DNA of 64,000 nt from Lota lota. Its lineage: Eukaryota; Chordata; Actinopteri; Gadiformes; Lotidae. Of this stretch, positions 23,770-36,746 are shown in pieces. Both the position numbers and the translations under genes were made by a program. Below the pieces are notes generated by a model that was not told where the DNA came from, ran no database searches, and was given only the letters and a program-made list of their open reading frames with translations. Location: assembly GCA_026745465.1 (NCBI GenBank), contig JACYXH010000812.1, forward strand, positions 2,795,454 through 2,859,453. The letters are read 5' to 3'. Position 1 is the first letter of the stretch; every line of letters starts with the position of its first letter.

Positions 23770-26170
23770 TGGCATACCTACACACAATTAAAAGTGGTGT
23801 CAAAAATAATTAGGAAATGTACTTTCTAAAATGACTGAATGATGATTGAATTTAAATGTCAACACTGTAAACAAAATAAAGGTTGGGCAGCTACAAAGTT
23901 TGCATAACTTTTGTCGGTTGGGTAGGTACAGAATGCAATTTAATTCACGAGTGTGAGAGAGAGACCGATTTTTTAAATATATATTTAATTTCAAAATAGG
24001 AAATATGGTATACGTTATTATTAATTGCTGGAGTACATTACTAAAACCTATTACTATCACCATTGTGATAATCAGATGTGGTAGATTTATCACAGTTCAG
24101 GTTCAAGAAGAAAGAAAGTCTTTGAAGTATGTCATTGTGTGCAAACCGTCTTTCCAGGCGATACAACTATTTAAGTACAATTTATGACAAGATTATTGCG
24201 ACATTGACTGTTTCCAATAAAATCTTCACATTTAAAAGAAAAAGAAAGCACAGCTATTGCCTTATTGAGCTGACAGAGTCGGCTCTTAAGAACAAATAAA
24301 TAATAGATTAATGTCTTTGCCATGACCTCACACAAACACGAGGTTAAGAGATGTACAACCCAACAACAACAATCATTGGAGTCATGCATGTTAGCTGTTG
24401 CACAATGTTGCCTAAGCTCTGCCAAGTTTAATGAGTTGATTAAAGCCAGAAAATCAAAGAATCTAAGCACATTTTAACAGGTAACTGTGGTGTGACTGGA
24501 ATGCAAGTGTTGACTAAAGCATGAGTGTAATATTATACTTTTTTTCAGCTATGTCCAAATCATTTTGGAAAAGCGTGTTTGGCACTGGTTTTTCATTTGT
24601 TTTGGATTGTTTTACCATCAACTGCTCAAAGATATATAAAGTGTCTAGATATTTTTCCTTAGATTTATGGCAATTTTTGTTTGTTTTGGAAAGATGCAAT
24701 GTACTAGGCAGCATCAATGCATATATTTCTCTCTGTGTGCCCTGCACGTCCATGCATGTATGCATGTGCGTGTGTTTGTGTGCAAGTGTGGCTCCCAATG
24801 TCTCAGTGTCTTTCTATATCTAGACATAAGCTCCAGACGTCTCCCACCAAAAACTCATTACATCACCACCCCCACCTATTAGCAGAGACCTCAGTCTCCA
24901 GACACTAACACCTCTTTGACCCGCTATTGACTTTGAGAATACAGTGCCATCTGGTTTGGTTCAAGGAGCCCTGACAAACTCACCTGCCCAGCCAGTGCTC
25001 CGACGGCCTGCATGGCGGGCAGAACGGCATCTGTGTCTCAGTGTAAACGGGAACCCGGGACTCAGAGATCACAGAGGCCAAACTCTTTCCAAGGGTTTTG
25101 GAATGCTTCAGGAAAAGTTTCAGAATCCTGTTTTGATTGACTGTGATTTGAATAGCTCACACATTTTTGTCCTTTCGGGAATTTGACACTTTTCAAGAAA
25201 TAGACGTATTGCTTGAATGGAGTTGGTGACAGACAGTTTTGAAAACTGCCTGTGTACTTCAAATAGCTTGATATCTCTTTAGTTTCTGTGAGACTTCAAC
25301 TACTTCAGACTTCACAACTCAATTCAAGTCAATTATTTACCTTAAAGTTGCATTCAAATGTTTTACAAATCATCACATTTTGTTCTTAATACTAAAAAAT
25401 TTTTCCTGTTGAGATTCTACAATTTTAGTTTTATACAATCTTTGTATAATTATATTTTGCTTCAACTAGCTTATACAACAATTAGTCAATACCACAATTC
25501 GTGTTCATAATACAAACACTAATTGTAAGCAGACCTGTGCCTGGAGTGCCTGTGATGTCTATCATTGACATAAGTTATGAATACATACATAAGAATCTAG
25601 AGTCAAATGTTCATTTTTTGTTGATATTGTCAGCATCCTGTATCTGCTGATCTAAATATGCAGGTCAAATAATGACTGTATTTGTATATAGTCAAACAAT
25701 ACAAAAAAAACTAAACGGGGAAAAAGAGGAACAAAATAGTCCCTAGATCATGTTTCAGTATTTTTCCCTCCACACTATCCATTTAGCAAAACAGATGAAG
25801 ATGACACTACTCTGAAGAGGTGTTTGGTTCTGTTTCCAGATGACTCATGCTCTGCTGCAGGTTAGCTGTGTGACACAACAGCCTATGAAGTCCACTCCAC
25901 AGAAACGTCCGGAATCCTGTTGCCTTATTGCACCACCAGTACCAGCTACGTGTCCAGGCATACACAGCTTATGGTATTGCATGGTATTGCAATGTTGCTG
26001 CTATCGAATACACAGGCAATTCTTTTCTTCACCTACACTACTGCCCGACTTCCTCTCCAGATATGATTTGAGACAAAAGCTCTGATTGGCTTGTTTGTTT
26101 CATGCGGTCTATACCCCATTGTATGATCTAAAATGCCAGGTACATCACAATGCATATATACATTTATAAA
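23770..26170. other. Intergenic AT-rich sequence
   Basis: No gene or clear repeat recognised. Composition is AT-rich with scattered homopolymers. Confidence 0.4.
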
Positions 26171-26176
26171 TATTTA

Positions 26177-26732
26177 TGTGTGACAGTGTGAATGTGTGCG
26201 TGTATGTGCATATATGTGTGTGTTCTGTGTGTCTTTCCATGTGTGTGTTTGGTGTTTGTGTGTGTGTGTGTATGTGTATGTCTCTCTTTTCATGTGTGTG
26301 TGACAGTGTGAACGTGTGTGTGCATGTGTGTATGTGTATGTATATGTGTGTTCTGTGTGTCTCTGTGCTTGCGTGTGTGTGTGTGTGTGCCCATTTCTAT
26401 GCCTGCGTATGGCCGTGCATGTGCGTGAGAGAACATCTCTCTCAGGGGATCTCGATGCTGCACAGGGTCTGATGTCTTCAGCGTTGCGTATCTCAGGGAG
26501 AACGCTGCAGCATTCTACTCATGCTTAGACTTTCTTCGCCCCGCGCTCGTCCTTCATACTAAACAGGCCGCGCCGTGGATATCTTTCTATGTAAGTCTCC
26601 GAGAGGCGTCCTTTACAGAGGCATTAAAAATAAATCGGAGGGAGATGGAGATTCACAGCGGAGACAATCTGTTTCTCTATGGCACTGAAGGAGGGATTAG
26701 TGCTAGTGTACTTTTAGTGTAGTGGGGACTTG

Positions 26733-26771
<39 letters not shown>

Positions 26772-26900
26772 GTGTGTGTGTGCGTGCATGCATGCATGAA
26801 TGCTTTGTGTGCATGTCTATCCGTGCATGTGTGCCTTTATGAGTGTGTATGGTTGTGTGTTTGTGTGTGTGTGTGCATCTGTGTCTGTGTTTCTACATGT
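26177..26900. repeat. GT-rich degenerate minisatellite region
   Basis: Two roughly 122-bp copies of a unit starting GTGTGACAGTGTGAA (26178 and 26300), each containing GTGTGTTCTGTGTGTCT, followed after a unique stretch by another interrupted GT array (26738-26890). Confidence 0.75.
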
Positions 26901-27372
26901 CATTCGTTTTCATTGTCAGTCATTTCCATCAGAGTAGCCTGGCCTAGATCACTAGATCAGCCAAGCATTGAGAACTAATCACTACTTGCTCCATGTAGCA
27001 CACGAAGAAACTGCACTACACAATGTTCACATAGCACAGTGTTTAACCCTGCTTTCACGTTGTTCATTGCTATACTGAATCATGTAAGGTCAATCATACA
27101 AGATTAATGTATATTGTACAAATATTCTCAATATTATATGGCATTGCATTGATCATTTATTTATTAGTTTTATTTTTCAATCTTATTATTGCGATTTGCA
27201 TGCCACAGTGTCAAACATTAACATGTACATTCTATGAAAGCATTTTTTTTATACAATTGATGTTTTGAAAACAGTTGTGAATATAAGTTCAACCAATTAC
27301 AGATTGTGCATTTTCCTCTACTTCATATCGATTTTTTCATGTCTTTGGTGTTGTAACAGCTTTCATGGCTGA

Positions 27373-27398
27373 CCCCCCCCCCCCCCCCCCCCCCCCCC
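27373..27398. repeat. Poly(C) run, 26 nt
   Basis: Uninterrupted C run in intergenic sequence, followed by further short C blocks. Confidence 0.95.
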
Positions 27399-27399
27399 A

Positions 27400-29700
27400 A
27401 CCTCCCACCCCCCAGCATCATGCCTAGCTTGGAGCTGTTGGGTCCATTAGTAAGAGACATGACAGTATGTTGCCTCCTTTATACGTTGCCGCTGTGATTA
27501 CTGCTCTGCGTCTACGGCTAGCAAGACAATGCCTTGAATCCCCTCCTCTAACAATAACAATAACCAGTTGCTTTTGCGTTGCAGCTTTGGCTTATTTAAC
27601 CACGGTTATGAAACTAAAACTAGACCAGCTTTGTTGCGCCACTTGCGTGATGCTTTGTTTTCGACGTGTTACCGTCATTAAACAAATGTGTCTGAGGTGG
27701 TTTATTATGACAGGCCAAAATACATAAGCTGGAACACCAGGGACTAATCAACACTGTTGTTATAGTAAACCAAACAAGGCAGACGATCAAAGAGGACCAG
27801 CTTGGATTCGGTCCAGTGTGTCCAATGGTGTTTCTCAGGAAAGACTAATTTGAGAATCCATATTGCACATAATAAGGCCTAGACGCAAATCTCCTCCCAT
27901 TCCAGCGCTATTGATGCAGTTATGCACCCTCTGGATGGACCGATGCTGTTCACAGTGCAGTTCATCAGCACTGAGGACATTTTTCTCTTTGATGAAAACG
28001 AACTTGAAATGAACATGATATTCTGTCATGGCATGCTGTTATAAACTGTATTATAGCTAATGTTGAAACGTATATGCATATTCAAGCACTATATGTATCT
28101 CCAGATGTCATAAATGTGGGCCTATGACGCCCCTTGAGACTGTGATACTGCCTATGAATACAGCAGCTGAAGTCTGCATCCTGACAATGTCTTGACTATA
28201 CCTCAATGTAGATACAAATGAACTGTTTATGATGAAATGAAAAGTACTGTGGACCGTTTTCTTTGGACAAACATCTGATCTCAAGCTTGGTGATGCAGTT
28301 TTCTAGCGATGGGGCGTTTTTGACGGTGGTTATGTTTCCCCTTGCTAATCACTGTCATTGTGTCTAAGAAAACTAATTACAAGACAAGACACAGAAAAAG
28401 GAAGACGAAATGGAGAAAGCCAGCTGTGTGGCCTTTAGGCACTCAGCTGGGGTCTTTCAGCATGCTAGAATGACCACTTGGCCATGAGGAGCACAGAGAA
28501 ACTAAGGCGTAGCATGTGGAAAAGAATAGAAAAGAGATTCATCATTAATTGTACTATAATTTAAAGAATGGATTGGTCCTGGAAATGTAGCAAGTAGCAA
28601 TGCCTTTCCAAAGCATATGTGATATGAGAATGGAGACAGTAGTGGACAGTAGCATACTGTATCTTCAGCACTGCTAACACCTTACAAAAAGATACACAAA
28701 TAATGTGTTTCCAACAATGTTGTACAACAGTTTTTTCATGGGATGTGCGGCATTACATCACAGTCTTCTGCCGATGCTAGGGTTCTATCAGCACTGGAAG
28801 ATGAAAAGAACAACATGTTCTTGTTGTCATGGTGACAAGAGGAACATACTGCCAGAGTGAATGACTTACACACACACGGACAGACATTTCTATGATTTTA
28901 GTTGATTGCATCTAATTGTGTCCTTTGATGCGATTGTCAGTTGCCGCGTGTTGAAGTCCAGCAGCTCTGCACAAACAAACCAAATGAACCCCCATAAGCC
29001 AGACAACAATAACTCAAAATAGCATTCAACATTTCTGAAAACTCATACTTAATATGAAGTTACAGAAACAGCAGTCAAACATTTTAGTCATGAAATCCTC
29101 ATCACACAAACAAACGCACTCATCAAGTCCTGATGAGAGGGAATGCTGATGCTTGGTGTGACAGCCTCTTTTCTCCCATCATAAAGGAAGGGACATGGCG
29201 ATGACACGCGTCATTCATTAGAGAACACTTTAGTGAGCTGCGACATTCTACCCTGACACCCTACAATTATGTCTGTCTGCTCCAGCGAGTCGCTCCACAC
29301 AGCCAGCCACACATTAAAGGTAATCAGCCATCGGCAACTCTCTCTCGGATGCTGGAAAGAGTACAAAAAATGGACGTCCAAGTGCACCATTTTTTTATTT
29401 TGGTTTTGCATTTCCCAGCCAACATGAAGAGAGATTTTGGGTAAAACACGTCTCGCATATTTAAATTTTCGGAAAAACATCCAATTAATACAAAATGTAC
29501 TTCTTGTTAATTCATCTGCACAATCCGACCCTGAACTGAAATGAAACTCATGAGTTAAAAATCCTATTTTGTTTTTCAACACAGCCTTTATTTTACTCAT
29601 AGAGAAGAGACAACTTTTTTATTCAATGATCATCAGTACCACTCATCCATACAGAGCCTATTTCCTCCATTCAGTGACATACAGTGAACATGGAGACAGC
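27400..29700. other. Intergenic sequence with two X-box-like sites nearby
   Basis: No gene recognised. GTTGTCATGGTGAC at 28823-28836 is an imperfect palindrome resembling the RFX X-box. The stretch 29150-29600 is free of simple repeats. Confidence 0.4.
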
Positions 29701-29706
29701 AGATAC

Positions 29707-29731
29707 GGGGGGGGGGGGGGGGGGGGGGGGG
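29707..29731. repeat. Poly(G) run, 25 nt
   Basis: Uninterrupted G run, capable of intermolecular or intramolecular G-quadruplex. Confidence 0.95.
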
Positions 29732-29837
29732 AGGGTCTTGTCTGGTCTCCCACTGAGTCATGGTAGAGATCCAGGTCGACGGGTGGGCTCAACACTCCTT
29801 CACTCGATGATCCCGTCCCATAACGCGTTGGAGGCAG

Positions 29838-29851
29838 GTTGCCATGGTGAC
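29838..29851. promoter_or_regulatory. X-box-like (RFX) candidate site
   Basis: GTTGCCATGGTGAC matches the RFX consensus GTNRCC-(N0-3)-RGYRAC closely, in GC-richer sequence that also contains ACGCGT and GGTGACGCCGCC. Candidate only. Confidence 0.4.
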
Positions 29852-29925
29852 GCCGCCAATTTGTGGTTGTACGGTAATACACAATATGGAAAAATAGATA
29901 CTGCATTTAATACAGATGGATGAGG

Positions 29926-30170
29926 TGCAGAGGGAGACAAAGAGGGAGAAATTAAAGAGAATGAGAGAGAGAGACATGGGGGGAGAGGGAGAGAGACACT
30001 GAGCTAGAGAGACAGAGAGAGAGAGAGAGAGAGAGGGGGCAAGAGAGACACTGAGCTACAGAGAGAGAGAGAGTGAAAGAGAAGGAGGGAGGGAGAGGGA
30101 GCGATAGAGAGAGGGAGAGAGACACTGAGCTTCAGAGAAAGAGTGAGAGAGGGAGAGAGAGAGAGGCCCT
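29926..30170. repeat. Purine-rich (GA) minisatellite, about 245 nt
   Basis: Almost only A and G on the plus strand. The motif GAGACACTGAGCT recurs at about 29993, 30047 and 30119, so it is a degenerate minisatellite with units of roughly 55-70 bp. Such mirror-like purine tracts can form triplex DNA. Confidence 0.85.
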
Positions 30171-30407
30171 GTGGTGAGACTCATTGAGTGGAGGAGCAGA
30201 AGATCACACACACCCTCGAGTGTGGGCCTGTGTGTTGTCTTGACAAAAAACAAACAAAAAAACTGCAGAGCAGAAACACTAATTCCCTCTAAGTCGTCCG
30301 GTGTCCCAGTATTAGAACGCAGCCCTGTTCACCATCACTACACCCTTTTACAATATAATCAGGTCCCGTAGTCCTGTAATCAGTCAGTTAAATTAAGGAT
30401 TACATCT

Positions 30408-30525
30408 GTGTGTGTGTGTATGTGTGTGTGTGTGTGTGTGCGTATGCGTGTGCATATGCATATGTGTGTGCATGTGTGTGTGTGTGTGTGTGTGTTTGTG
30501 TATGTGTGTGTATGTGTGTGTGTTT
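30408..30525. repeat. (GT)n interrupted microsatellite
   Basis: GT array broken by TATG, CGTATG and CATATG interruptions. Confidence 0.93.
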
Positions 30526-31329
30526 AAGAGTGTAGGAGTGTTTCATTTCTATTACAAGTGAGAAAATATGAACCCAACCAAGGAGATTATGAGTGAGTGC
30601 ATATATGTTGGGCAGGTTAAGGGAAACTAAGTAGAGTTTACTGGCATACTATAAGCTGTAAATGACTACACTCATGTAGAATATACTATTTTGTCACAGT
30701 TGCGGTTTCAAAGAGCTTCCTATTCAATTTAGTGGGCGAAGGTATCCCATCAAACTAAGCCTTCAAATGGGACTGACTAAACGGGATATAATAAAGAATA
30801 AAATGGCCGTACAAGGGCACATGCAATCTGTTGACAAAACAATAAACATTTGGCGAGAAGACCGAAAACAAACACAAACAACATACATAAGATAAAATTG
30901 CAAAAAACAACAACAACAACAACAGCAAATAAAACACAATGCAAAGCAGTAGAGTATTTCCCAGTAGGGCTGGGAGCGATATGGGATCATTAATTTAGAT
31001 TATATTTAGATAATATTGATTTCTGCAGCCAGCCCAGTTTCTAAGCCACCAGGGTGAGTAGGCATCCGCCACGTTGCAGTCTCAGCCAACAGACTCGACT
31101 AAGGAGTAGTAGTGTGGGAGGAGGGGGGAGCCTTTAGGAAGCAAGGAACTGCTGAACAGAAACGCTTGTAATCAGATAACTAGCGGGTTCACAAGGCTTG
31201 CAGCGGTGATGTAGCTGAATGGTATTCTCGTCTGCACATATGTAACAGTGGCGGTAGATAGGTATGAGCAGAGCAGAAAATAGTCCAACGATGAGCTAGT
31301 AGGTCAACAGTAACACAAATCAAGAGGAT

Positions 31330-31464
31330 CTATCAATCTATCTATCTATACATCTGTCCATATGTCTGTCTGTCTGTCTATCTATCAGTCTCTCTGTCTG
31401 TCTGTCTCTCTACGTGTCGGTCTGTCTGTCTGTCTGTCTGTCTATCTATACATCTTTATAGCTG

Positions 31465-31500
<36 letters not shown>

Positions 31501-31520
31501 CATTTATCTATCTATCTACC

Positions 31521-31573
<53 letters not shown>

Positions 31574-31619
31574 GTCTGTCTATCTATACATCTATGCATC
31601 TGTCTATCTGTATCTCTGC

Positions 31620-31655
<36 letters not shown>

Positions 31656-31658
31656 TAG

Positions 31659-31701
<43 letters not shown>
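31330..31701. repeat. (TCTA)/(TCTG) mosaic array ending in (AT)n
   Basis: Tetranucleotide blocks alternate between TCTA and TCTG over about 320 nt and run into an AT tract of about 40 nt at 31660-31701. Apparent long open frames here are only repeat translations. Confidence 0.95.
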
Positions 31702-31705
<4 letters not shown>

Positions 31706-32122
31706 TATCATTTTGTCCGTCTGTCTATAGACATGGAGGAAGGGAAACCAGTAACTTGTAGGATGGTGAATAGACAATGATGCATTGTAGAAAACATGAA
31801 TTATCTGATAAGTAGCACTATCCACAGATGACCAAAATACAAAGAAAGATAAAGTGTATAGTGTTCATTCAGAAACTGACAAACCGGACACAACTCCAGA
31901 AGCTGGTTGAAGGTTAAACATTCGCCATGGCAACTACAGATTCCAACTTTGCTTTTCTATTAGCGTGATGAAAATAGCTGCAGGACTGAAGGAGAAAGAA
32001 TGTGGTGTTTTTGTCAATGAACAATATTTCCTTAAGGGATGAAAAAACAATAACTATATTACAATTCAAACAGGCAAACAATCACCACAGTTATTTTTTA
32101 TGAGTGTGATTGTTTTTATCAC

Positions 32123-32179
<57 letters not shown>

Positions 32180-32580
32180 AATATATATACATTTGTGGAG
32201 GGACCTGTTGTGAAATGGTGGTTTGTCTCAGCTGCAGTGTGCAAGCTCCTATTCCTTGTTCTGTTCTCTGAGTTGATCCACACAGAGAACAGCTTTAATA
32301 TGACTCATGCTCCATTGATTGATGGTCTGGCCATCCCAAGGCCCCAGCTGTGAGGTGATCAATCATTGCTGCAACAACAGCCCTCACTCAAACCACACCA
32401 ATGCGGCCTCAAAAATGTCCTGATCTCTTGCATGAGATAACGTCGACCGCTAAATCTTTATCTTTATCAAGAACAGAATTGTTCGATATGTTGGACTCCC
32501 ACTGAGCACAGCATGGGGGAAGAACGATCAATGCTTCATGCATCCATGTGTGCCAATGATGTCAACCAATCAATATACAC
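31702..32580. other. Intergenic sequence with (AT)n blocks
   Basis: No gene recognised. Includes AT/TACATA microsatellite at 32123-32192 and an X-box-like TTCGCCATGGCAAC at 31921-31934. Confidence 0.4.
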
Positions 32581-32581
<1 letters not shown>

Positions 32582-32614
<33 letters not shown>

Positions 32615-32703
32615 GTCTATCTATCTATCTATCTGTCTATCTGTCTGTCTATCTGTCTGTCTGTCTGTCTGTCTATATGTCTGTCTATCTGTCTGTCTGT
32701 CTA

Positions 32704-32752
<49 letters not shown>

Positions 32753-32845
32753 ATATCTATCTATCTGTCTGTATATCTGTATATCTGTCTATCTATCTAT
32801 CTATCTGTCTATCTGTCTATCTGTCTATCTGTCTATCCGTCTATC
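32582..32845. repeat. (TCTA)/(TCTG) mosaic array
   Basis: Second array of the same two tetranucleotides, about 264 nt, with a pure TCTG core at 32704-32752. Confidence 0.96.
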
Positions 32846-33399
32846 AGAATTCTTTTTGGACTGCCCGTCCGTGTATTGACTGCTCTGAAGACAGCTCTGA
32901 ACGCTGATAATGGTTGGACTAATGCTGTCCTACAGTGGAGTCACCGACATCACACTGTGGTCTGAGGAGGTCATAGGCCTACAATGCATGCTCCCTCTCC
33001 ATGGTGCTGAACATATACAGGAACACTGACACATTTGGACGACTTGGTTCCTTGTAATAATCGTATACAGAGAATTGATAAGACACCCGCGGGGCTGGGT
33101 AAGAGAAGCGTGCCCTAGATCATGTTTAGGAACGTGAATCTATAAACATGAGAAAAGTTGGGTTATATAAATAAAGTAGTAACGCACTTGCTATGCCTTG
33201 CGTCGTATTGGAAGTAGCCTACAGCATTTTCTATCACATCAGTGAGTTAGTCGGTGGGATACAGTCAGTGAGCCAGCTAGCGAGGCCACAACAGATTTCT
33301 GTATGATTATTCTTGCTGCGTGCCCGTATGGTATAGTTAAATCGTGTGCTGTCTTTACAGATTGGCAAAAAACAAATCTCATAGGAATGCATACCTCCT

Positions 33400-33669
33400 C
33401 CTCCTCGTGGCGCAGCGGCAGCCAACACGGTGAGCGCGCGCTGCGGCAGGCAGCACGAGCACCACTACCTATCATTTCCACACGACAACCGAGACGCGCG
33501 CATCTCTTCTAGGACAGCGGAGCACGCGCTGTCCTTACCGCCAAACAATTACCCCCCCCCCCCCCCCCCCCCCCCCCCCCACACAAAAAAAACAACTAAC
33601 AAATCTCACGTGTTTCAGATCAAACGCATGGCTATATGCTGACATTTCTTCAGAGGAGATTACGCAATG
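33400..33669 (+). promoter_or_regulatory. adcyap1r1: Candidate promoter / non-coding first exon of adcyap1r1
   Basis: This is the only CpG-rich patch in the region upstream of the receptor (GCGCGCGCTGCGG near 33436, ACGCGCGC near 33495). A good splice donor, CAATG|GTAAGT, occurs at 33670. It lies about 2.8 kb before the acceptor of the exon with the start codon. Mammalian ADCYAP1R1 also has non-coding 5' exons. A 39-nt poly(C) run (33552-33590) lies inside it. Inference, not proven. Confidence 0.4.
33552..33590. repeat. Poly(C) run, 39 nt
   Basis: Uninterrupted C run inside the CpG-rich patch upstream of adcyap1r1. Confidence 0.96.
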
Positions 33670-33822
33670 GTAAGTTCGCCCGTTTTTCTTTCTACAGCAA
33701 TGGTGCGCTCTTTTACTCGCATCTCAATTGCTCCTTGAAAAGTGTCCTATGTTTTATTTTTCCTCCACTGGTATTAGTGATATGGAAGAATAATTTCCAT
33801 TTAAGATTGAATGTTTTTTTTT

Positions 33823-33842
33823 GGGGGGGGGGGGGGGGGGGG
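33823..33842. repeat. Poly(G) run, 20 nt
   Basis: Uninterrupted G run about 150 nt after the candidate first-exon donor. Confidence 0.94.
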
Positions 33843-34548
33843 TCTTTTACTTCCTTCTCGAACGGCTTGTTTGGTAAGATCTCGTATGCGCAATATGTTT
33901 AAATGGCATTTTCTAATTTCTGGAAAGCCTGATGGTTTAAGGAACTAATTAATCTTCAATTAATTAATTATAATTTCATATGTTCTGCATGGTGTTACAT
34001 TATTCGTTACTATTAGCCTATGTGATTGTCGCCTTTCCTATTGCGTTGTGCACGCATTTTGCACGCTAGAATTAAAAAAGCTGATATCACAAGTCAGTTC
34101 TCTAAGAAAGATATGAAACCCCCGCCATAGAGGTCAGAGTCTTTACGACATAGGACAAAATGTTAACTGTACGATGGTGAACTGCAGCATTATTGCATTC
34201 TGACAGCCACACTAGCCATTACAGCCACTTGCAGTTGGGTTAATTGAAATTATTGTCTTGCTGAACTGGGATCCGTCTAAACTAGTTCTGATAAATTATT
34301 TAAACAACCTCATGTTTGGAGGAATTCAACGCACACATAAACCGTGCCGACGATGCGTAAAAATGTAATCAAACATACCAAATGAGCATCAATATGAGGC
34401 TCTCGTCGTGTGCTTACTATAAGGTAGATGGTGTTGTTATTCTCAAATGCATATTTATGAATACTGCTTCCAGAGAAATCCCACATGGGAGTTTTCAGAA
34501 GGATCAAGCTCTGTCTGTAATATGTAAATTGGATGGATCTAATGTTTC

Positions 34549-34550
34549 AT

Positions 34551-34620
<70 letters not shown>

Positions 34621-34670
34621 ACTATCTCTCTATATATCTCTATCTATTCTTTATATACATGTCTCACCGG

Positions 34671-34709
<39 letters not shown>

Positions 34710-34740
34710 TGTTTGTGTGTGTGTGTTTGTGTGTGTGTCT
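34549..34740. repeat. (CT)n then (GT)n compound microsatellite
   Basis: About 33 CT units, AT-rich interruption, then GT array. Located in the candidate first intron of adcyap1r1; 33670-36437 shows no coding exon otherwise. Confidence 0.95.
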
Positions 34741-36437
34741 TTGTTTGTCTGGCTGACTGTGTGTTTGTGTCAAATGCATATGCACTGGAAATGCCTGTTT
34801 CCCTTCCCCAACGTGATCTATTTGCAGTGTTTGCTCATCACATCCATCTTCTAGTGTCTCCAAGACCTCCCTACTGGGATATGTGCTGTGTTAAGCTACA
34901 GGAACCCTTTATTTCCTATAACCTTCTGACTGGGAGCCCAACCATAAGCGAGCTGCCATGACAAGATATTCCAAAACCTTCATATGTGTTCACCTGTGTG
35001 TCATTTTTGCGGCCATTTCCTGTATAATTCAGTTTTCCACAATACCCAAAAGGATAGGATTAGTCGTGAAAACCTCTAGGTTACCATGTTCTTTCTTTAT
35101 CTAATCTAATATCTTTCTTTTTTGTTTCTCTATCTTTCTTTCTTTTGGGTTAACTCTGTACACATTACGCTAATGCAATGATTGGTCACTTAAACATATT
35201 TGTTTACTGTGAATGTTTACACACCAAAATATACAAAATACATAGCATTACACAATACCTTTTGTGTATTTCTACATTCTTGAAAGTATGTATTGATTGT
35301 AAGTGTGTGCTGTTTTTATTTCTTGAGTGTGCTACACTTGTTGTTTGTGATTCCGCTGTAAAGGTCTTACAGATGAGTAAGATATGGGGGTGGTGGTTAG
35401 CATTTAGCTATTTCTGTTTCCCAGCTCCGTCAACTCTCTCTTTGATGCTGTTGCTGCTCAGTGCACAACAACATCCACGTCCATCTTATGAGTAGTTCCT
35501 TGTGGGGTTTTTCAGTTGTTTCATTTTAAACACGCTTATCACAGAAATCACTCTCCCTAGTCGCTCTATAGATTTCTTTCACACCAATTATATGTACGTT
35601 TATGCTATCTAGTTTTTCTTCATTTGAAACCTATGACTCAAATGAACACTACTATTGATGGTTTTTTATGAAACACAAGCATTATGAATTAGTTAGTAAT
35701 GCTAACTGAGGTCGTCCTCGTCCCTAATGAATTGGGATTGTTCCTAACTTGACCCCTTCCTGCTTCACGCTAACCTTATCAGGAGAATGTGTGTTCAGAC
35801 TTGGTAGACAGTGGCAGACAGCACTGTGTACCAAAGGGACTTGAAGCATGCATTCGATGTTGTGCACTCGTTTTCTTTGGCTTTGACGTCACCAAAGCAT
35901 TTCACTATATGCCCAATCCACTGAGACCCTGTGCCATTTAAATGTCACCTCTAAAGATCTATGCCTTTGCGTCACCGATGCAAATCAGGGTTTCATTGGG
36001 AATGTCCGGTGGATGAAATGTAAATACGTTGACTGCATAGCTGTGGCTACAAAAACTGTAATTAGCATGCTTACAGCAATAAACAGCTGTAACATCACTT
36101 GATAATCACAACAATAAACAGGTCAACAAATGGTTCACAGAGGACCGACCAAATATGGCGTCGCCTGCCAAGTGTACTTTTGGGATGATCTTATCGGACC
36201 ATGGTCTCGTGGAGTGGAGCGTGTGCTTTCATGGAGGACTCCGTTATTGAGTTTGACTCAGCCATTTGGAAATGGTGGTTCATTTGTACTAGTAGTTTGG
36301 CAGGGTAGTTTCATGCGAGGGTTGTTTTACCCAGCACAGTGAAGTATGATGGAGAGCTCCCATGTGTTCGGGGGCGATGGAAGAGAGTAACCCCCGTCCG
36401 GTTCCTCATATCTCTGCTTTCTGTGTGTATTACAGAG

Positions 36438-36503
36438 GCCCTCTCCATGCTGAAGTGTGCCGACGTCCAAAAGAGTGTTATCACAGCATCCCTGTGAAAA
36501 ACA

Positions 36504-36545
<42 letters not shown>

Positions 36546-36583
36546 CCTACATACTCTGCGAGAGATCCACTTCACGGGACACA
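36438..36583 (+). other. adcyap1r1: adcyap1r1 5'UTR part of the start-codon exon (probable)
   Basis: TGTATTACAG at 36428-36437 is a good acceptor, and the sequence then runs without another acceptor to the start codon. It includes an (AC)16 tract (36510-36542). If spliced to the candidate exon ending at 33669, an upstream ATG at the junction would open a six-codon reading frame (M-R-P-S-P-C-stop). Confidence 0.45.
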
Positions 36584-36625
36584 ATGACAGGAATCCTGCT
36601 GGCTTCTATCTTTGTGCTGCCCTTG
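36584..36625 (+). CDS. adcyap1r1: adcyap1r1 exon: signal peptide
   Basis: Start codon in ACACAATGA context. It encodes [14 protein letters not shown], the hydrophobic core of a signal peptide that continues into the next exon (VVSYSG). Donor TTG|GTAAGT, phase 0. The ATG is chosen because it begins the hydrophobic run and the frame matches the downstream ectodomain. Confidence 0.85.
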
Positions 36626-36680
36626 GTAAGTAAATAACGTGTGCAAAAGGTGCAAGTAAACATTTATGTGGCTGTGGTGT

Positions 36681-36746
<66 letters not shown>

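Noticed and set aside
31330-32845. CRISPR-like array
   Set aside because: Simple tetranucleotide repeats without spacers, in a vertebrate genome.
31362-32965. Open frames rich in Leu-Ser-Ile-Tyr
   Set aside because: Pure products of the TCTA/TCTG arrays.
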